NCBI RefSeq assembly: GCF_010686655.1
Contig: NZ_JAAGVY010000019.1
Location: forward strand, 1 to 64,000
DNA length: 64,000 nt
Source of the DNA: Cryomorpha ignava
Lineage (GTDB): Bacteria > Bacteroidota > Bacteroidia > Flavobacteriales_D > Cryomorphaceae
Direction of reading: 5' to 3'
The notes under the pieces are model-generated. The model worked only from the letters and a program-made list of their open reading frames with translations. It searched no databases and was not told the DNA's origin. Shown in pieces: positions 26,781 through 35,554 of this stretch (within the stretch, counting starts at the first letter, position 1; each line of letters starts with the position of its first letter). Position numbers and translations under genes: made by a program.

Positions 26781-27689
26781 CTAATTCTTCAATAGTTTAC
26801 GTATTTCGGGTAAAATGGCATTTTCGATTTTTACCAATCCGGATGGTTTTGGATGAATTTCATCACGGTAGTCATCAAGCTCAAAACCCGAATCAAGCCC
26901 CGAAATTACAGCTATATTATTCTGTTTTAGGAAATCTTCGAGCTGCATTCCCATTTCTGAAAAGGTTTGGTTTTCAAACTCATTTTTATCAGCATGATGA
27001 TAAACCAATAATGGAATATGATGGGTTGATGCGTAATTTACAAAATCGCCCCATCCTTTATCGTGCTCGTATTTATTTGGCTTTCCGCCTTTTACAACAC
27101 CCAGTTTATCCCAATTTACGGTATCAAACATTCGGGTGTAAGCCCAATATAGTGCATCACTAATAGCGAGTGAAGGATTTTTTTCGGGATAGTAAGGTGT
27201 ATTTCCCACCACATTCTCAAAAGTCATTTGATCTTGCCAGTCATGGCTGCTAAAGAGCAGCACGATTGCTTCTGCATCGTAATCGCCATGCTCTTGCATC
27301 CATGCAAATGCATTGTCGGGCCCCCAGCTTCCTGCCGAAATATTTAAGACCTGATAATCGCTTCCGTCGCTGTTCAAATCTTTTTCGAGTAATGTGCTCG
27401 TCAGTTCAGATTGATCTGTGCCAACACCACCATTGAGCACAGAATCACCAAATTTGAGAATTTTTACCGCGTTGGGACGCAATTCATCACTGCGCATGCC
27501 TTCGCTATTTATGTAAATATAATTCCCAAAGCGGGTCATTTCCTGATTGGGTTTTAAGGCATATTCATAATTTAGCGATACATTGTAACGGGGAATTTCT
27601 CCAAAGCCCAACAATAGTCGCAGCGCTATCTCTATTGCCAGAAGGCTAAGGACAACAATGACAATATTACGCCAGAATCGCTTGCTCAT
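26781..27689 (-). CDS. SGNH/GDSL-type hydrolase with N-terminal membrane anchor
   Basis: The 302-residue protein has one membrane helix (about 8-28) and then an SGNH-like domain. Seen blocks are KILKFGDSVLNGG (GDS nucleophile Ser), NISAGSWGPDN (block II/III Gly-Asn), and a C-terminal DEIHPKPSG (DxxH). It probably faces the periplasm and removes or adds an acyl group on the glycan. It overlaps the polymerase/ligase gene by 23 bp, which suggests tight coupling. Confidence 0.8.
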   Translation of the reverse strand: MSKRFWRNIVIVVLSLLAIEIALRLLLGFGEIPRYNVSLNYEYALKPNQEMTRFGNYIYINSEGMRSDELRPNAVKILKFGDSVLNGGVGTDQSELTSTLLEKDLNSDGSDYQVLNISAGSWGPDNAFAWMQEHGDYDAEAIVLLFSSHDWQDQMTFENVVGNTPYYPEKNPSLAISDALYWAYTRMFDTVNWDKLGVVKGGKPNKYEHDKGWGDFVNYASTHHIPLLVYHHADKNEFENQTFSEMGMQLEDFLKQNNIAVISGLDSGFELDDYRDEIHPKPSGLVKIENAILPEIRKLLKN

Positions 27690-29004
27690 CGGGAGTTTGA
27701 AGTGAAGTTAGTTCGCCACGAATATAAAGTTGAAACAGTGGATCGGTCATCATAGTAATAATCATAACGAGCATAATAGTATATGGATTTAGCGAAGCTG
27801 CCAACCAAGGTTCGAGCATAATGCTAAACATTACCATCCACAAAATCGGGAAAGCGACGCTAAGATTTTTTGATGCTTTAATAAAGAGTAAAATGAGAGC
27901 GCGAAGAAATAAGGTAAGGCCAATAACCCCGGCATTAAGCCAAATTATAAGGTAGGTGTTATGGACTCCACCCTGATGACCAAGATCGCTTAGAAACTCT
28001 TGATTTTTGTTCATCAGCCATTCGTCAAAAGCAAAACCTCTGCCCAGCCAGAAATTATCTTGAATGGCATCCCAGGCAAAGTTCCATGCTATATATCTTC
28101 CCGAGCCACCTGCAAGCGTTTCAATTCTGAAAAAATCTGACAAACCGATAGCTTCAACTATTGCAACCAAATTTTGGGTAACAAGCTCTGTGGCAAATAA
28201 TACGGAGAGGAAGAAAATAAAACCCAAAAATGGTGATAACCGGTAAAACCGGGTCATAATAAAAAACATGGCCACTGCGATCACGGCAGTACGCGATCCA
28301 GAAAGCACCATGGCTAAAAGGATGGTAATAAAAATCCAGCGCAAATCAGCTTTTGAGAAAAGCTCTTTAAAATATTCGCGGCTCACATAGGCGAGTCCAA
28401 AAATCAAAATCGTGAATATTCCAAGACCATTCGGATTACCGAAAACAGCTCTAAACCTGCCATGGTGGGAAAAAGCGAAATTGTAATCTACAAATTGCAC
28501 GAGGTATCCAAAAACGATTAAAAAGATTCCGAAAAAGATGAAGTCTTTAACGATTGCAGGACCACGATCTGAAATGGATTTTAAAAATAATTGGGGTACA
28601 GTGTAAAGCAATAAAACATATGATAGGGTTTTTTGGAAACCTGTAAAAATATAAGGTGAAAATGCAAGCGAAATCAAGGCAACACCGATAAATGGAAGAA
28701 AATACATTAGAAGTGGATTGACCGGTGGAAATTTTCTGCGATCGAGAATGGCTATAACTGCGAGAATAACGATGTATGCATTCTTAAAAACTTTAGCAAA
28801 ATCAGTAGCCGAGCCCAGATTGTCGCTTAAAATAAGGATATAAAAGAAGCCGAGAAGAATTTCAAAATACATGCCTTTGCGCCAAAGAAGCAATATACTT
28901 AACCCACCAACGGCAAAAAAAGCGGGCACACTAAAGGATCCAACGATATACCAGAGACCGAAAAGAAGTAAAACAACCTTATTTCTTGAAATGAATTCAA
29001 CCAC
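27667..29004 (-). CDS. O-antigen ligase or polymerase family membrane protein
   Basis: This 445-residue, very hydrophobic protein has about ten to twelve membrane helices and one larger loop in the second half (FRIETLAGGSGRYIAWNFAWDAI, near 295-317). That loop is the Wzy_C/O-antigen ligase signature region, and LGRGFAFDEWL follows. It could be a Wzy polymerase or a WaaL-type ligase; sequence alone does not decide. With an ABC exporter in the same locus, ligase is at least as likely as polymerase. Confidence 0.85.
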   Translation of the reverse strand: MVEFISRNKVVLLLFGLWYIVGSFSVPAFFAVGGLSILLLWRKGMYFEILLGFFYILILSDNLGSATDFAKVFKNAYIVILAVIAILDRRKFPPVNPLLMYFLPFIGVALISLAFSPYIFTGFQKTLSYVLLLYTVPQLFLKSISDRGPAIVKDFIFFGIFLIVFGYLVQFVDYNFAFSHHGRFRAVFGNPNGLGIFTILIFGLAYVSREYFKELFSKADLRWIFITILLAMVLSGSRTAVIAVAMFFIMTRFYRLSPFLGFIFFLSVLFATELVTQNLVAIVEAIGLSDFFRIETLAGGSGRYIAWNFAWDAIQDNFWLGRGFAFDEWLMNKNQEFLSDLGHQGGVHNTYLIIWLNAGVIGLTLFLRALILLFIKASKNLSVAFPILWMVMFSIMLEPWLAASLNPYTIMLVMIITMMTDPLFQLYIRGELTSLQTPDEQAILA

Positions 29005-29010
29005 AGTTTC

Positions 29011-30198
29011 TTAGCTCGTTTTCTGATTTTCCTTTTCAAGTTGATTTATTGAATAAGTAACTCTTCTAATCGCTTCGAGCGTTTTATCGGCCACACTATC
29101 CCAACTGAACTTTTGATTAACCAATTTGATGCTTTCCATTCTGAGCTTCATTAGTTCATCTTCAGGCATTTCGGCCAGTTGACGTATCGCTTTTTGCAAT
29201 AGCTTTTCGTTAGCTGGAGGAATTAGCCTTCCGTTAATATCTGAAATCATGTCGGGAATAGCACCTACTTTCGTAGAAATAACTGCCAGTCCACGCGCCA
29301 TCGCCTCCAGAATTACATTTGGCATTCCTTCCGAATGGCTTGGTGCAATAAGCACCTGGCATTTATCAATAATACTTTTCAGCTCTTCCGAGTCGCGTAT
29401 TTCTCCATGAAAATAATGGAAGTTGTTCGCTGTCGCCTTCGACTGGTAAACGGGACCAACCCAATGCATTTCGGTTTTCGTTTCCGCAAATACATCAGAG
29501 ACTGCCATTAATTCTTTTACCCCTTTTCTACGTTCATCGCGACCAACAAAAATAAATTTCCTAACGTAGCTTTCCGGCTTTGGCTCGTTCACTATCCAAT
29601 TGTCATCTACACCTGAACCAATTTCGATAATTTGATTTTCGGCAACGCCAATCTTTCGAATTATTTCAGTAATCTGTCCTCCGTATGAAAATACCACATT
29701 GGCATTTCTGTTATTAAAAACCACAGGTGGGCGAAGCATATACTGTTCAAGCCGGCCTTTGAGATTAGCCGATTTTTGAAACATTTCATAACCGTGAAAT
29801 TTCACTCCTACAGGAGCTGAATGAAATCCTTTTTTCTTTCTCTCCAAAAGGCACCATGCTGAAAAACCTTTCGCATAAATGAAATCAAATTTTACCCATT
29901 CATCTTTTAGCGCTTCAAAGATAGCGCAAGAATACTGATAGGATTCACGCAGGTAATGTCCTGGCATTCGCATCCCTTTCGGGAAATGCAAACCCACAAC
30001 ACTCAGCATTCCCTCAGGCGCATTAAGCACTTCTTTTACAGTTCCTTCAGATGGTATTTCATCTGAATGATCAACCGCGTGAACAAGGGTGATTTTCACC
30101 CCCCGAGCTAAAAGCTTTTTTGCTAAATGATAGGAATGACGCTGCATTCCACCAGTAACGAAAGGACTTATACCATCTGTAAGCAGAGCTATATGCAT
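29011..30198 (-). CDS. Glycosyltransferase family 4
   Basis: A GT4 enzyme of 395 residues. The N-lobe begins MHIALLTDGISPFVTGGMQR with the usual Gly-rich loop. The C-lobe has FIFVGRDERRKGVKELMAV and LIAPSHSEGMPNVILEAMAR with the E-x7-E motif, then VISTKVGAIPDMI. It overlaps the next upstream gene by 10 bp. Donor and acceptor unknown. Confidence 0.94.
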   Translation of the reverse strand: MHIALLTDGISPFVTGGMQRHSYHLAKKLLARGVKITLVHAVDHSDEIPSEGTVKEVLNAPEGMLSVVGLHFPKGMRMPGHYLRESYQYSCAIFEALKDEWVKFDFIYAKGFSAWCLLERKKKGFHSAPVGVKFHGYEMFQKSANLKGRLEQYMLRPPVVFNNRNANVVFSYGGQITEIIRKIGVAENQIIEIGSGVDDNWIVNEPKPESYVRKFIFVGRDERRKGVKELMAVSDVFAETKTEMHWVGPVYQSKATANNFHYFHGEIRDSEELKSIIDKCQVLIAPSHSEGMPNVILEAMARGLAVISTKVGAIPDMISDINGRLIPPANEKLLQKAIRQLAEMPEDELMKLRMESIKLVNQKFSWDSVADKTLEAIRRVTYSINQLEKENQKTS

Positions 30199-31367
30199 AG
30201 AGTAAGTGTTTTTTTCGCCGCAGCATCCCAGGTATAATTCTGCATGACTTTTTGATGCCAGTTAGCAGCAATCAGTTTGCGACGCGTTTCGTCAGAGATG
30301 AGTTTCATCATTGCTGCATAAAAGTCATTTACATTGGGTTCCACAAGTTCACCATCGTCAGCACCCATTACGTCGTGCATGGGCACCTCGTTGGGGGCAA
30401 TAACGGGCTTTTGCAAAAGTCCGTATTCAAATATTTTAACCGGCGAACCGTACCAATTGCTTTTTGGCATACAGCAAATATCCATTAATTCTATGTTGGC
30501 ATACACCTCACGATGGGGTAAACTTCCTGTAAAAATAACTTTTTGAAACACATTGAGCGACTTTGCCAAAGCCTTCAAGTCGGGCAAAATAGCTCCATCG
30601 CCCACAATTAACAGACGAACATTCTTTTCTTCGGGTATTTTGGCAAATGCCTTAATCAAAACATCTACTCCGTGATACGGAAACATGGAGCCCACAAATC
30701 CCACAACAATTTCATTATCAATATTATAATCAACCCGCAATTTTTCATTTTTTTCTAAGGATAATTCTGCCGAGGCGGGATTAACTGAATTGGGAACAAC
30801 CAGAATCTTTGATTCAGCTTCGGGAAGAATTTTTGAGAGATACTTTTTCAAGGCAGAACTCACAACCGAAATACCGTTAGAATGTATCAGAATTTCACGC
30901 TCCATTTTTCGTGCTTTCGCTAGAAAAAAGGAATCGCCTGAAAAAGAAATACGCTCCTCAGGGTAGGGAGCATTGATTTCAGCAATATGCTTAATGCCAT
31001 ATCTCTGGGCCGTTCTTATTCCTGAATTTTGAAGGTAGGCTACACGTTCGTAAATTATATCGGGCTTGAAAATTTCAATTTGTGATTCAAGAATTTTCTG
31101 CTGTTCTCTATCAAACCGCATAAGTGAAAAATCGCGTAGCGATTGCCATACAAAGCCCGGGATCAATTTTTTAGCAGTACCAAATTTACCTTTCCCGGTA
31201 TTTTCGGCAGATTGGTATTCGCCCTGATCCAAATCGCCCGCAATAAATGTTCGAACTTCAATATCCATTCTACGCCATGCGGCAATCATCTCTCTAATAT
31301 GGGTACCATACCCCGTTGGGGCATACATACTAAGCTGTGGATGAGGCGAATAATAGAGTATCTTCAT
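30189..31367 (-). CDS. Glycosyltransferase family 4
   Basis: A GT4 enzyme of 392 residues with an N-lobe starting MKILYYSPHPQLSMYAPTGY and a C-lobe with VVGFVGSMFPYHGVDVLIKAF and PVKIFEYGLLQKPVIAPNEV (acidic motif in the donor site). Its start shares one base with the wecB stop (TAATG-type overlap), so translation is coupled. It probably acts on the cytoplasmic face of the inner membrane. Confidence 0.93.
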   Translation of the reverse strand: MKILYYSPHPQLSMYAPTGYGTHIREMIAAWRRMDIEVRTFIAGDLDQGEYQSAENTGKGKFGTAKKLIPGFVWQSLRDFSLMRFDREQQKILESQIEIFKPDIIYERVAYLQNSGIRTAQRYGIKHIAEINAPYPEERISFSGDSFFLAKARKMEREILIHSNGISVVSSALKKYLSKILPEAESKILVVPNSVNPASAELSLEKNEKLRVDYNIDNEIVVGFVGSMFPYHGVDVLIKAFAKIPEEKNVRLLIVGDGAILPDLKALAKSLNVFQKVIFTGSLPHREVYANIELMDICCMPKSNWYGSPVKIFEYGLLQKPVIAPNEVPMHDVMGADDGELVEPNVNDFYAAMMKLISDETRRKLIAANWHQKVMQNYTWDAAAKKTLTLCI

Positions 31368-32479
31368 TAAAAACCGTTGTTAAAAAAAGAATCAATTCTC
31401 GCCATAATTCGCTCTGTTGCTTTTCCGTCCCAATAGGCAGGCACCGATCCTTTCTTAAATCTTCCGGCCACAATATCGTCAATAAAAGGAGTTATTGCAT
31501 TTACATCAAAAGGAAGCAAAACATTGGTGCCCACTTCTATTGTAGAAGGCCTTTCGGTATTTGGTCTTAGCGTAAGGCAGGGCTTTTGCAAAAAGGTGGT
31601 TTCCTCCTGAATACCGCCACTATCGGTTAGCACAAACGCACAATCAGCTACGAGCTTTTGAAAATCAAGATAGCCAAGTGGCTCAGTTAAAATTAAATTT
31701 TCAATTTGATCAAGTTCAGCATTCAAGCCCATTTCAGTTATTTTATTTCGCGTACGCGGATGGATGGGGAATACGAGCTGCATATACGAAGCAGCAGCTT
31801 TTAAAACGCTGATCAGCTTGTGCACTCCTTCCGAAGTATCCACATTCGATGGACGGTGGAGGGTCACTAGAGCAAATTTGCCAGTTGCAAGATTCAGATC
31901 CTTTAGAATTATCGATTCCGAAATGTCATCCTTGAAAGCTACAAGCGTGTCTATCATGGTATTTCCCACAAATGCGATACCCGCTTCCGGTTTTTGCTCA
32001 TTCCTAAGATGTTGAAGACCAGAATCTTCGGTAACAAAATGTAGGTCAGCCAGATTATCTGCCACTAAGCGATTGTGCTCCTCGGGCATATTACGGTCGA
32101 AGCTACGCAGACCACTTTCAAGGTGAGCAATCGGAATATCACATTTATTGGCTGCTATGGCTGCGGCCAAGGTTGAATTTACATCTCCAACAACGATTAC
32201 CAAAGCCGGATTAGAATTTAGAAACAAGTCGGTAAGAGCCGTAAGGATATCTGCAATTTGTTTTGCGGGATGGTTGGGTTGAATGTCTAAAAAAACATCG
32301 GGGCGCAATTGAAACTGATCGAAGAACACATTTGCCATTTTCTCATCGTAGTGCTGGCCGGTATGAACTATTTTTATGGTAAGGTGATCATAATTTTTTG
32401 CCACACGCTTAAACTGGGTAACTTTTATAAAGTTTGGGCGCGTGCCAACTACGATCCATATTTCTTTTTTATTCTCCAA
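31367..32479 (-). CDS. wecB: UDP-N-acetylglucosamine 2-epimerase (non-hydrolysing)
   Basis: WecB converts UDP-GlcNAc to UDP-ManNAc. The 370-residue sequence carries the family landmarks: VVGTRPNFIKVTQF (11-24), HTGQHYDEKMANVFF (40-54), HLESGLRSFDRNMPEEHNR (118-136), VTLHRPSNVD, and LTDSGGIQEETTFLQKPCL near the C-terminus. It supplies ManNAc or a derived sugar to the polysaccharide. The WecC dehydrogenase is not in this window. Confidence 0.95.
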   Translation of the reverse strand: MENKKEIWIVVGTRPNFIKVTQFKRVAKNYDHLTIKIVHTGQHYDEKMANVFFDQFQLRPDVFLDIQPNHPAKQIADILTALTDLFLNSNPALVIVVGDVNSTLAAAIAANKCDIPIAHLESGLRSFDRNMPEEHNRLVADNLADLHFVTEDSGLQHLRNEQKPEAGIAFVGNTMIDTLVAFKDDISESIILKDLNLATGKFALVTLHRPSNVDTSEGVHKLISVLKAAASYMQLVFPIHPRTRNKITEMGLNAELDQIENLILTEPLGYLDFQKLVADCAFVLTDSGGIQEETTFLQKPCLTLRPNTERPSTIEVGTNVLLPFDVNAITPFIDDIVAGRFKKGSVPAYWDGKATERIMARIDSFFNNGF

Positions 32480-33710
32480 TCTCTATACTTCCTTTTTCTT
32501 CTAAAATTCCTACCAGTTCATTCGTAATCTTGTCTAAGCGGTGGTTTTCAATCCAGGTAAGGTCTGGTTTAAATTTAGAAAGACGTTTTAGCGCAGGTTC
32601 AAATTCTGTTTCTAATTTATCTAATGCTACGAATGTACCAAGACCTTTTTGAATAATCTGCTCACTAAGCGTTCCGGCATATCCCACTGCAATTATAGGT
32701 TTACCTGTAGCGGCAAATTCCAGAATTTTGGTTGGAAAACCATCTTTCAATCCTTCGGGAATAAGCAGTATTAAATTTTTAGTTTGCTGAATTCGATTGA
32801 AAAAATCTTTAACGGGTATTGCATTTCGAACTTTCATGTCTCCCCTGCTATTTAAAAGCCTCTTCGGAACTTCCGACTTGCTGTAAACTTCTATTCTCAA
32901 CCTTTTATCGGCTGAAAATCTGAAAAGGAATGCCAAAAGTGGCTCAAATCCTTTGTAAAGATTTCCACCATATATTAAGTCAAGTTCAGGCTTTAACTTC
33001 TTATCAATCTGAATATCGTCCTGATCCCAGCCATGCGGAAGCAATCGAAATTTTGATTTTTTCGCTGGATACCTATTCTTAAAACCGTCCACCACCAATT
33101 GCCACGGTGACACAATTTTATCATATTCGCCAACTATGAAATTTTCTTTTGCTTTTTCTGCCTCAAGTGCCTTTGTTCGCAAATTTCCATAGCCATAAAA
33201 ATCACCATCCAGCCAGGGATCCCGAAAATCTGCGATAAACTGAATCTCCGGATATTTGCTTCTAATTTTAGCGGCATAAAAAACCAAATTAACCGGTGGA
33301 CTCGAAACAATAAGTGCGTGCGGATTAAACGCAGTTAGCCTCTCTTCCAGAATTTCCAGAAAAGCCTTTTCATCGTAAAGAGCTCTATCGTATGGAGTTC
33401 CATCTGCTTTAAGCATTGCTTTAGTTAGCGACCAGCGGTAGCTTAGCTTCTGAAAAATATTACTTGGAGTTTTAGATAAAATAGCCGGATACTTGTTGCG
33501 ATAATGGTATTGCTTGATCTCCTTTGCATCATCCAACCACAATTGTGACGATGATTCGGGAAGCTTCGCAGAAATCACTTCAATTTCTACACCTTTTCGC
33601 TTTAAATACTTAGCAAACTTGGCCCACCGCCTACCACCAATTCCATCGGCCGGCGGAAAGGTGTGCGATACAATCAAAACACGCTTTTGTATATCGCCGG
33701 GTCTTTGCAA
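32469..33710 (-). CDS. Glycosyltransferase family 4-like protein
   Basis: This 413-residue GT-B protein has the N-lobe loop SHTFPPADGIGGRRWAKFAK (near 15-34), the IADFRDPWLDGDFYGYG motif near 160 typical of a GT4 subgroup in LPS clusters, and a C-lobe LIPEGLKDGFPTKILEFAAT with the acidic donor motif. It overlaps wecB by 11 bp. Donor and acceptor unknown. Confidence 0.88.
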   Translation of the reverse strand: MQRPGDIQKRVLIVSHTFPPADGIGGRRWAKFAKYLKRKGVEIEVISAKLPESSSQLWLDDAKEIKQYHYRNKYPAILSKTPSNIFQKLSYRWSLTKAMLKADGTPYDRALYDEKAFLEILEERLTAFNPHALIVSSPPVNLVFYAAKIRSKYPEIQFIADFRDPWLDGDFYGYGNLRTKALEAEKAKENFIVGEYDKIVSPWQLVVDGFKNRYPAKKSKFRLLPHGWDQDDIQIDKKLKPELDLIYGGNLYKGFEPLLAFLFRFSADKRLRIEVYSKSEVPKRLLNSRGDMKVRNAIPVKDFFNRIQQTKNLILLIPEGLKDGFPTKILEFAATGKPIIAVGYAGTLSEQIIQKGLGTFVALDKLETEFEPALKRLSKFKPDLTWIENHRLDKITNELVGILEEKGSIEIGE

Positions 33711-33711
33711 A

Positions 33712-34128
33712 TCAGATGTTTTTAAGTCTTTCCGCCACTTTGGTTAATATCGCGGTGGTACTATACCCGTGGCTTCTGTCGAGATAGTGAATTTTTGGGA
33801 TAGCTTCTCCAGCTGTTATTGGCTTACCGCGGTAATCGTCGCCGAGAAAGCGAATATCGAAACTTCCCTTTTTCATCAAATCAGTAAGCTCGTCTTCACT
33901 GGTGTAAAATTTCACTTCATCAACATATTTAATTGACGAGATAATCATTTTTCGTTCTTCAGCTGAAAAAACCGGTTTCCGTTTTCCGGGATTAATTTTC
34001 TCATCGAAATTATCAGCCGTGTTAATCGCTACGGTCAAATGGTCGCAATTTGCAGCGCACTCTTGTAGCATAAGCACATGCCCGGGATGATAAAAGTCAA
34101 AGACGCCACAAGCAAATCCACGTATCAT
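33712..34128 (-). CDS. TagD-like cytidylyltransferase family protein
   Basis: This 138-residue nucleotidyltransferase activates a phosphorylated substrate with NTP. It has the HxGH motif (GVFDFYHPGHVLML, near 8-21), RKPVFSAEERKMII, and a C-terminal LGDDYRGK plus RSHGYSTTAI. The last two match glycerol-3-phosphate cytidylyltransferase (GDDWEGK, RTEGISTT) better than the HldE adenylyltransferase domain, though HldE also ends GCSTTNII. CTP use is therefore an inference. It overlaps the epimerase by 4 bp and completes a kinase-isomerase-epimerase-nucleotidyltransferase cassette. Confidence 0.85.
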   Translation of the reverse strand: MIRGFACGVFDFYHPGHVLMLQECAANCDHLTVAINTADNFDEKINPGKRKPVFSAEERKMIISSIKYVDEVKFYTSEDELTDLMKKGSFDIRFLGDDYRGKPITAGEAIPKIHYLDRSHGYSTTAILTKVAERLKNI

Positions 34129-35042
34129 TTTATACTTTCTTTTATAAAAGTCTCAAGATCGTGCTTTGGAGTCCAGCCTAATATGCTTTTCGCTTTTGTA
34201 ACATCGGCAAAGGTAATTTCTGCTTCGCCATCCCTTTTGGGAATAAACTCGCATTTGTCAGAAATAAGTTTTGCCAGATCAAGCACCGACATGGTATTTG
34301 AGTGACCAATATTAAATGCGGTATTCAACTTTTCTGCATGAATTGCAGCCATATAATTCGCTCTCGCCAAATCTCTTACATGAATAAAATCGCGCTTTTG
34401 AGATCCGTCTCCAGTGATTAATAGCGGCTGGTTGTTTTTTGCCCGATCCAGAAAAATTCCGATAACGCTGCTATAAGCATTAAACTTATTATCAGGATTA
34501 AAGCTACGCGGGCCATAAGGATTAAAATACCGCAAATGCACAAAATCAAGCGGATAGCGCGTAGCGAGCATCTCAAAATATTTTTCTACTTCGTATTTTT
34601 GGAATGCATAAGGGCTAAGACATTCAATACGCTCATTTTCGGGTGTTGGAATTATTTTTGGTGTGCCGTATATGGCGCTCGACGAGCTATTTACAATTCT
34701 CGGAAAATGATTTTCGGCAATCATAATCTCAATGAGGTGCATGCTGCTCATGAGATTGGCATGAATATGCTCGTTAATCAACTCAAAGCTCGGCTGTATT
34801 CGCGGAAGCGCCGCCAAGTGAAAAACACACTCGTATTTTTTGAGTGATTTTAAATTAAAAAGCGTGTCTTCCACAAATTCAAATTGATTGTGGCCGAGCT
34901 GGAGCTCAATATTCTTTTTGTTTCCGGTACTTAAATCGTCAATTCCTGTGATTTGCCAATCTGTTGTTTCAAGCAGAAAATCGAGCAGGTTGCTTCCAAT
35001 AAATCCCGCTACACCGGTTATTAATACGTTTTTAATTTTCAT
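34125..35042 (-). CDS. NAD-dependent epimerase/dehydratase of the heptose-like cassette
   Basis: The ATG at 35042 is preferred. It gives 305 residues starting MKIKNVLITGVAGFIGSNLL and overlaps the SIS gene's stop as ATGA. A start 45 bp upstream would add a Ser/Arg-rich tail outside the Rossmann fold. Extended SDR features: GVAGFIGS, DDLSTGN, SSSSAIYGTP and the catalytic YAFQK. It looks closer to GalE/WbpP-type 4-epimerases than to HldD (ADP-heptose 6-epimerase). It lies inside the tightly overlapped four-gene cassette, so it may act on the sugar nucleotide made there. Confidence 0.88.
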   Translation of the reverse strand: MKIKNVLITGVAGFIGSNLLDFLLETTDWQITGIDDLSTGNKKNIELQLGHNQFEFVEDTLFNLKSLKKYECVFHLAALPRIQPSFELINEHIHANLMSSMHLIEIMIAENHFPRIVNSSSSAIYGTPKIIPTPENERIECLSPYAFQKYEVEKYFEMLATRYPLDFVHLRYFNPYGPRSFNPDNKFNAYSSVIGIFLDRAKNNQPLLITGDGSQKRDFIHVRDLARANYMAAIHAEKLNTAFNIGHSNTMSVLDLAKLISDKCEFIPKRDGEAEITFADVTKAKSILGWTPKHDLETFIKESIK

Positions 35043-35554
35043 ACCAGTTCGTCGAGTATTGCGTGAAGAATTACTTGATGAAAACATTCTACTATACCGT
35101 AATTTCTGCCGGGTGTGTTAAAATTGATGTCGCCAAGTTTTGAGAGCGAGTTTTCTGATTCAAAACCACTTAGGGTCACAACCTTTCCACCATTATTGCG
35201 GTGTTTATTTACTGCGTTGAGAATACTTGCCGATTCGCCTGATGAGCTAATTGCGACAAGAATATCGCCCGGTTGGAAAGAGAAGTTAACCCACTCAGCC
35301 ATGGCACTCTCGTATCCATAATCATTTGCAAAACAAGTAATTAAGGCAGCATCGGTAAAACTAAGGGTTTGCTTGGAAGCTATTTTCATATAATCTTCCA
35401 TCATATGGCTACATATCGCATTGCTGCCTCCATTCCCGATAAAAATCACTCGTTTTGCAGGTTTTATCATATGGACGGCTTCTGAAATTCCATTTCGGAT
35501 ACTTTCAGAGGCAAAATATTCGGCGAAAGCCTTATTATACAAATCTATCTGCAT
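35039..35554 (-). CDS. SIS-domain sugar isomerase, GmhA-like
   Basis: The 171-residue protein is a single SIS domain. It has IFIGNGGSNAICSHMMEDY (near 37-55), VAISSSGESASILNAV (near 97-112) and the C-terminal ECFHQVILHAILDEL, which aligns with the metal-site His helix of GmhA. GmhA turns sedoheptulose 7-phosphate into D-glycero-D-manno-heptose 7-phosphate. It is about 20 residues shorter than E. coli GmhA. It overlaps the kinase gene by 20 bp and the epimerase by 4 bp. Another ketose-aldose pair is possible. Confidence 0.82.
   Translation of the reverse strand: MQIDLYNKAFAEYFASESIRNGISEAVHMIKPAKRVIFIGNGGSNAICSHMMEDYMKIASKQTLSFTDAALITCFANDYGYESAMAEWVNFSFQPGDILVAISSSGESASILNAVNKHRNNGGKVVTLSGFESENSLSKLGDINFNTPGRNYGIVECFHQVILHAILDELV

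Noticed and set aside
26621-27163. 180-codon plus-strand frame
   Set aside because: Lies antisense to the GT4 and SGNH genes, which have clear motifs.
34125-35087. Longer start of the cassette epimerase at 35087
   Set aside because: The added 15 residues lie outside the Rossmann fold, and the ATG at 35042 gives the ATGA overlap seen throughout the operon.
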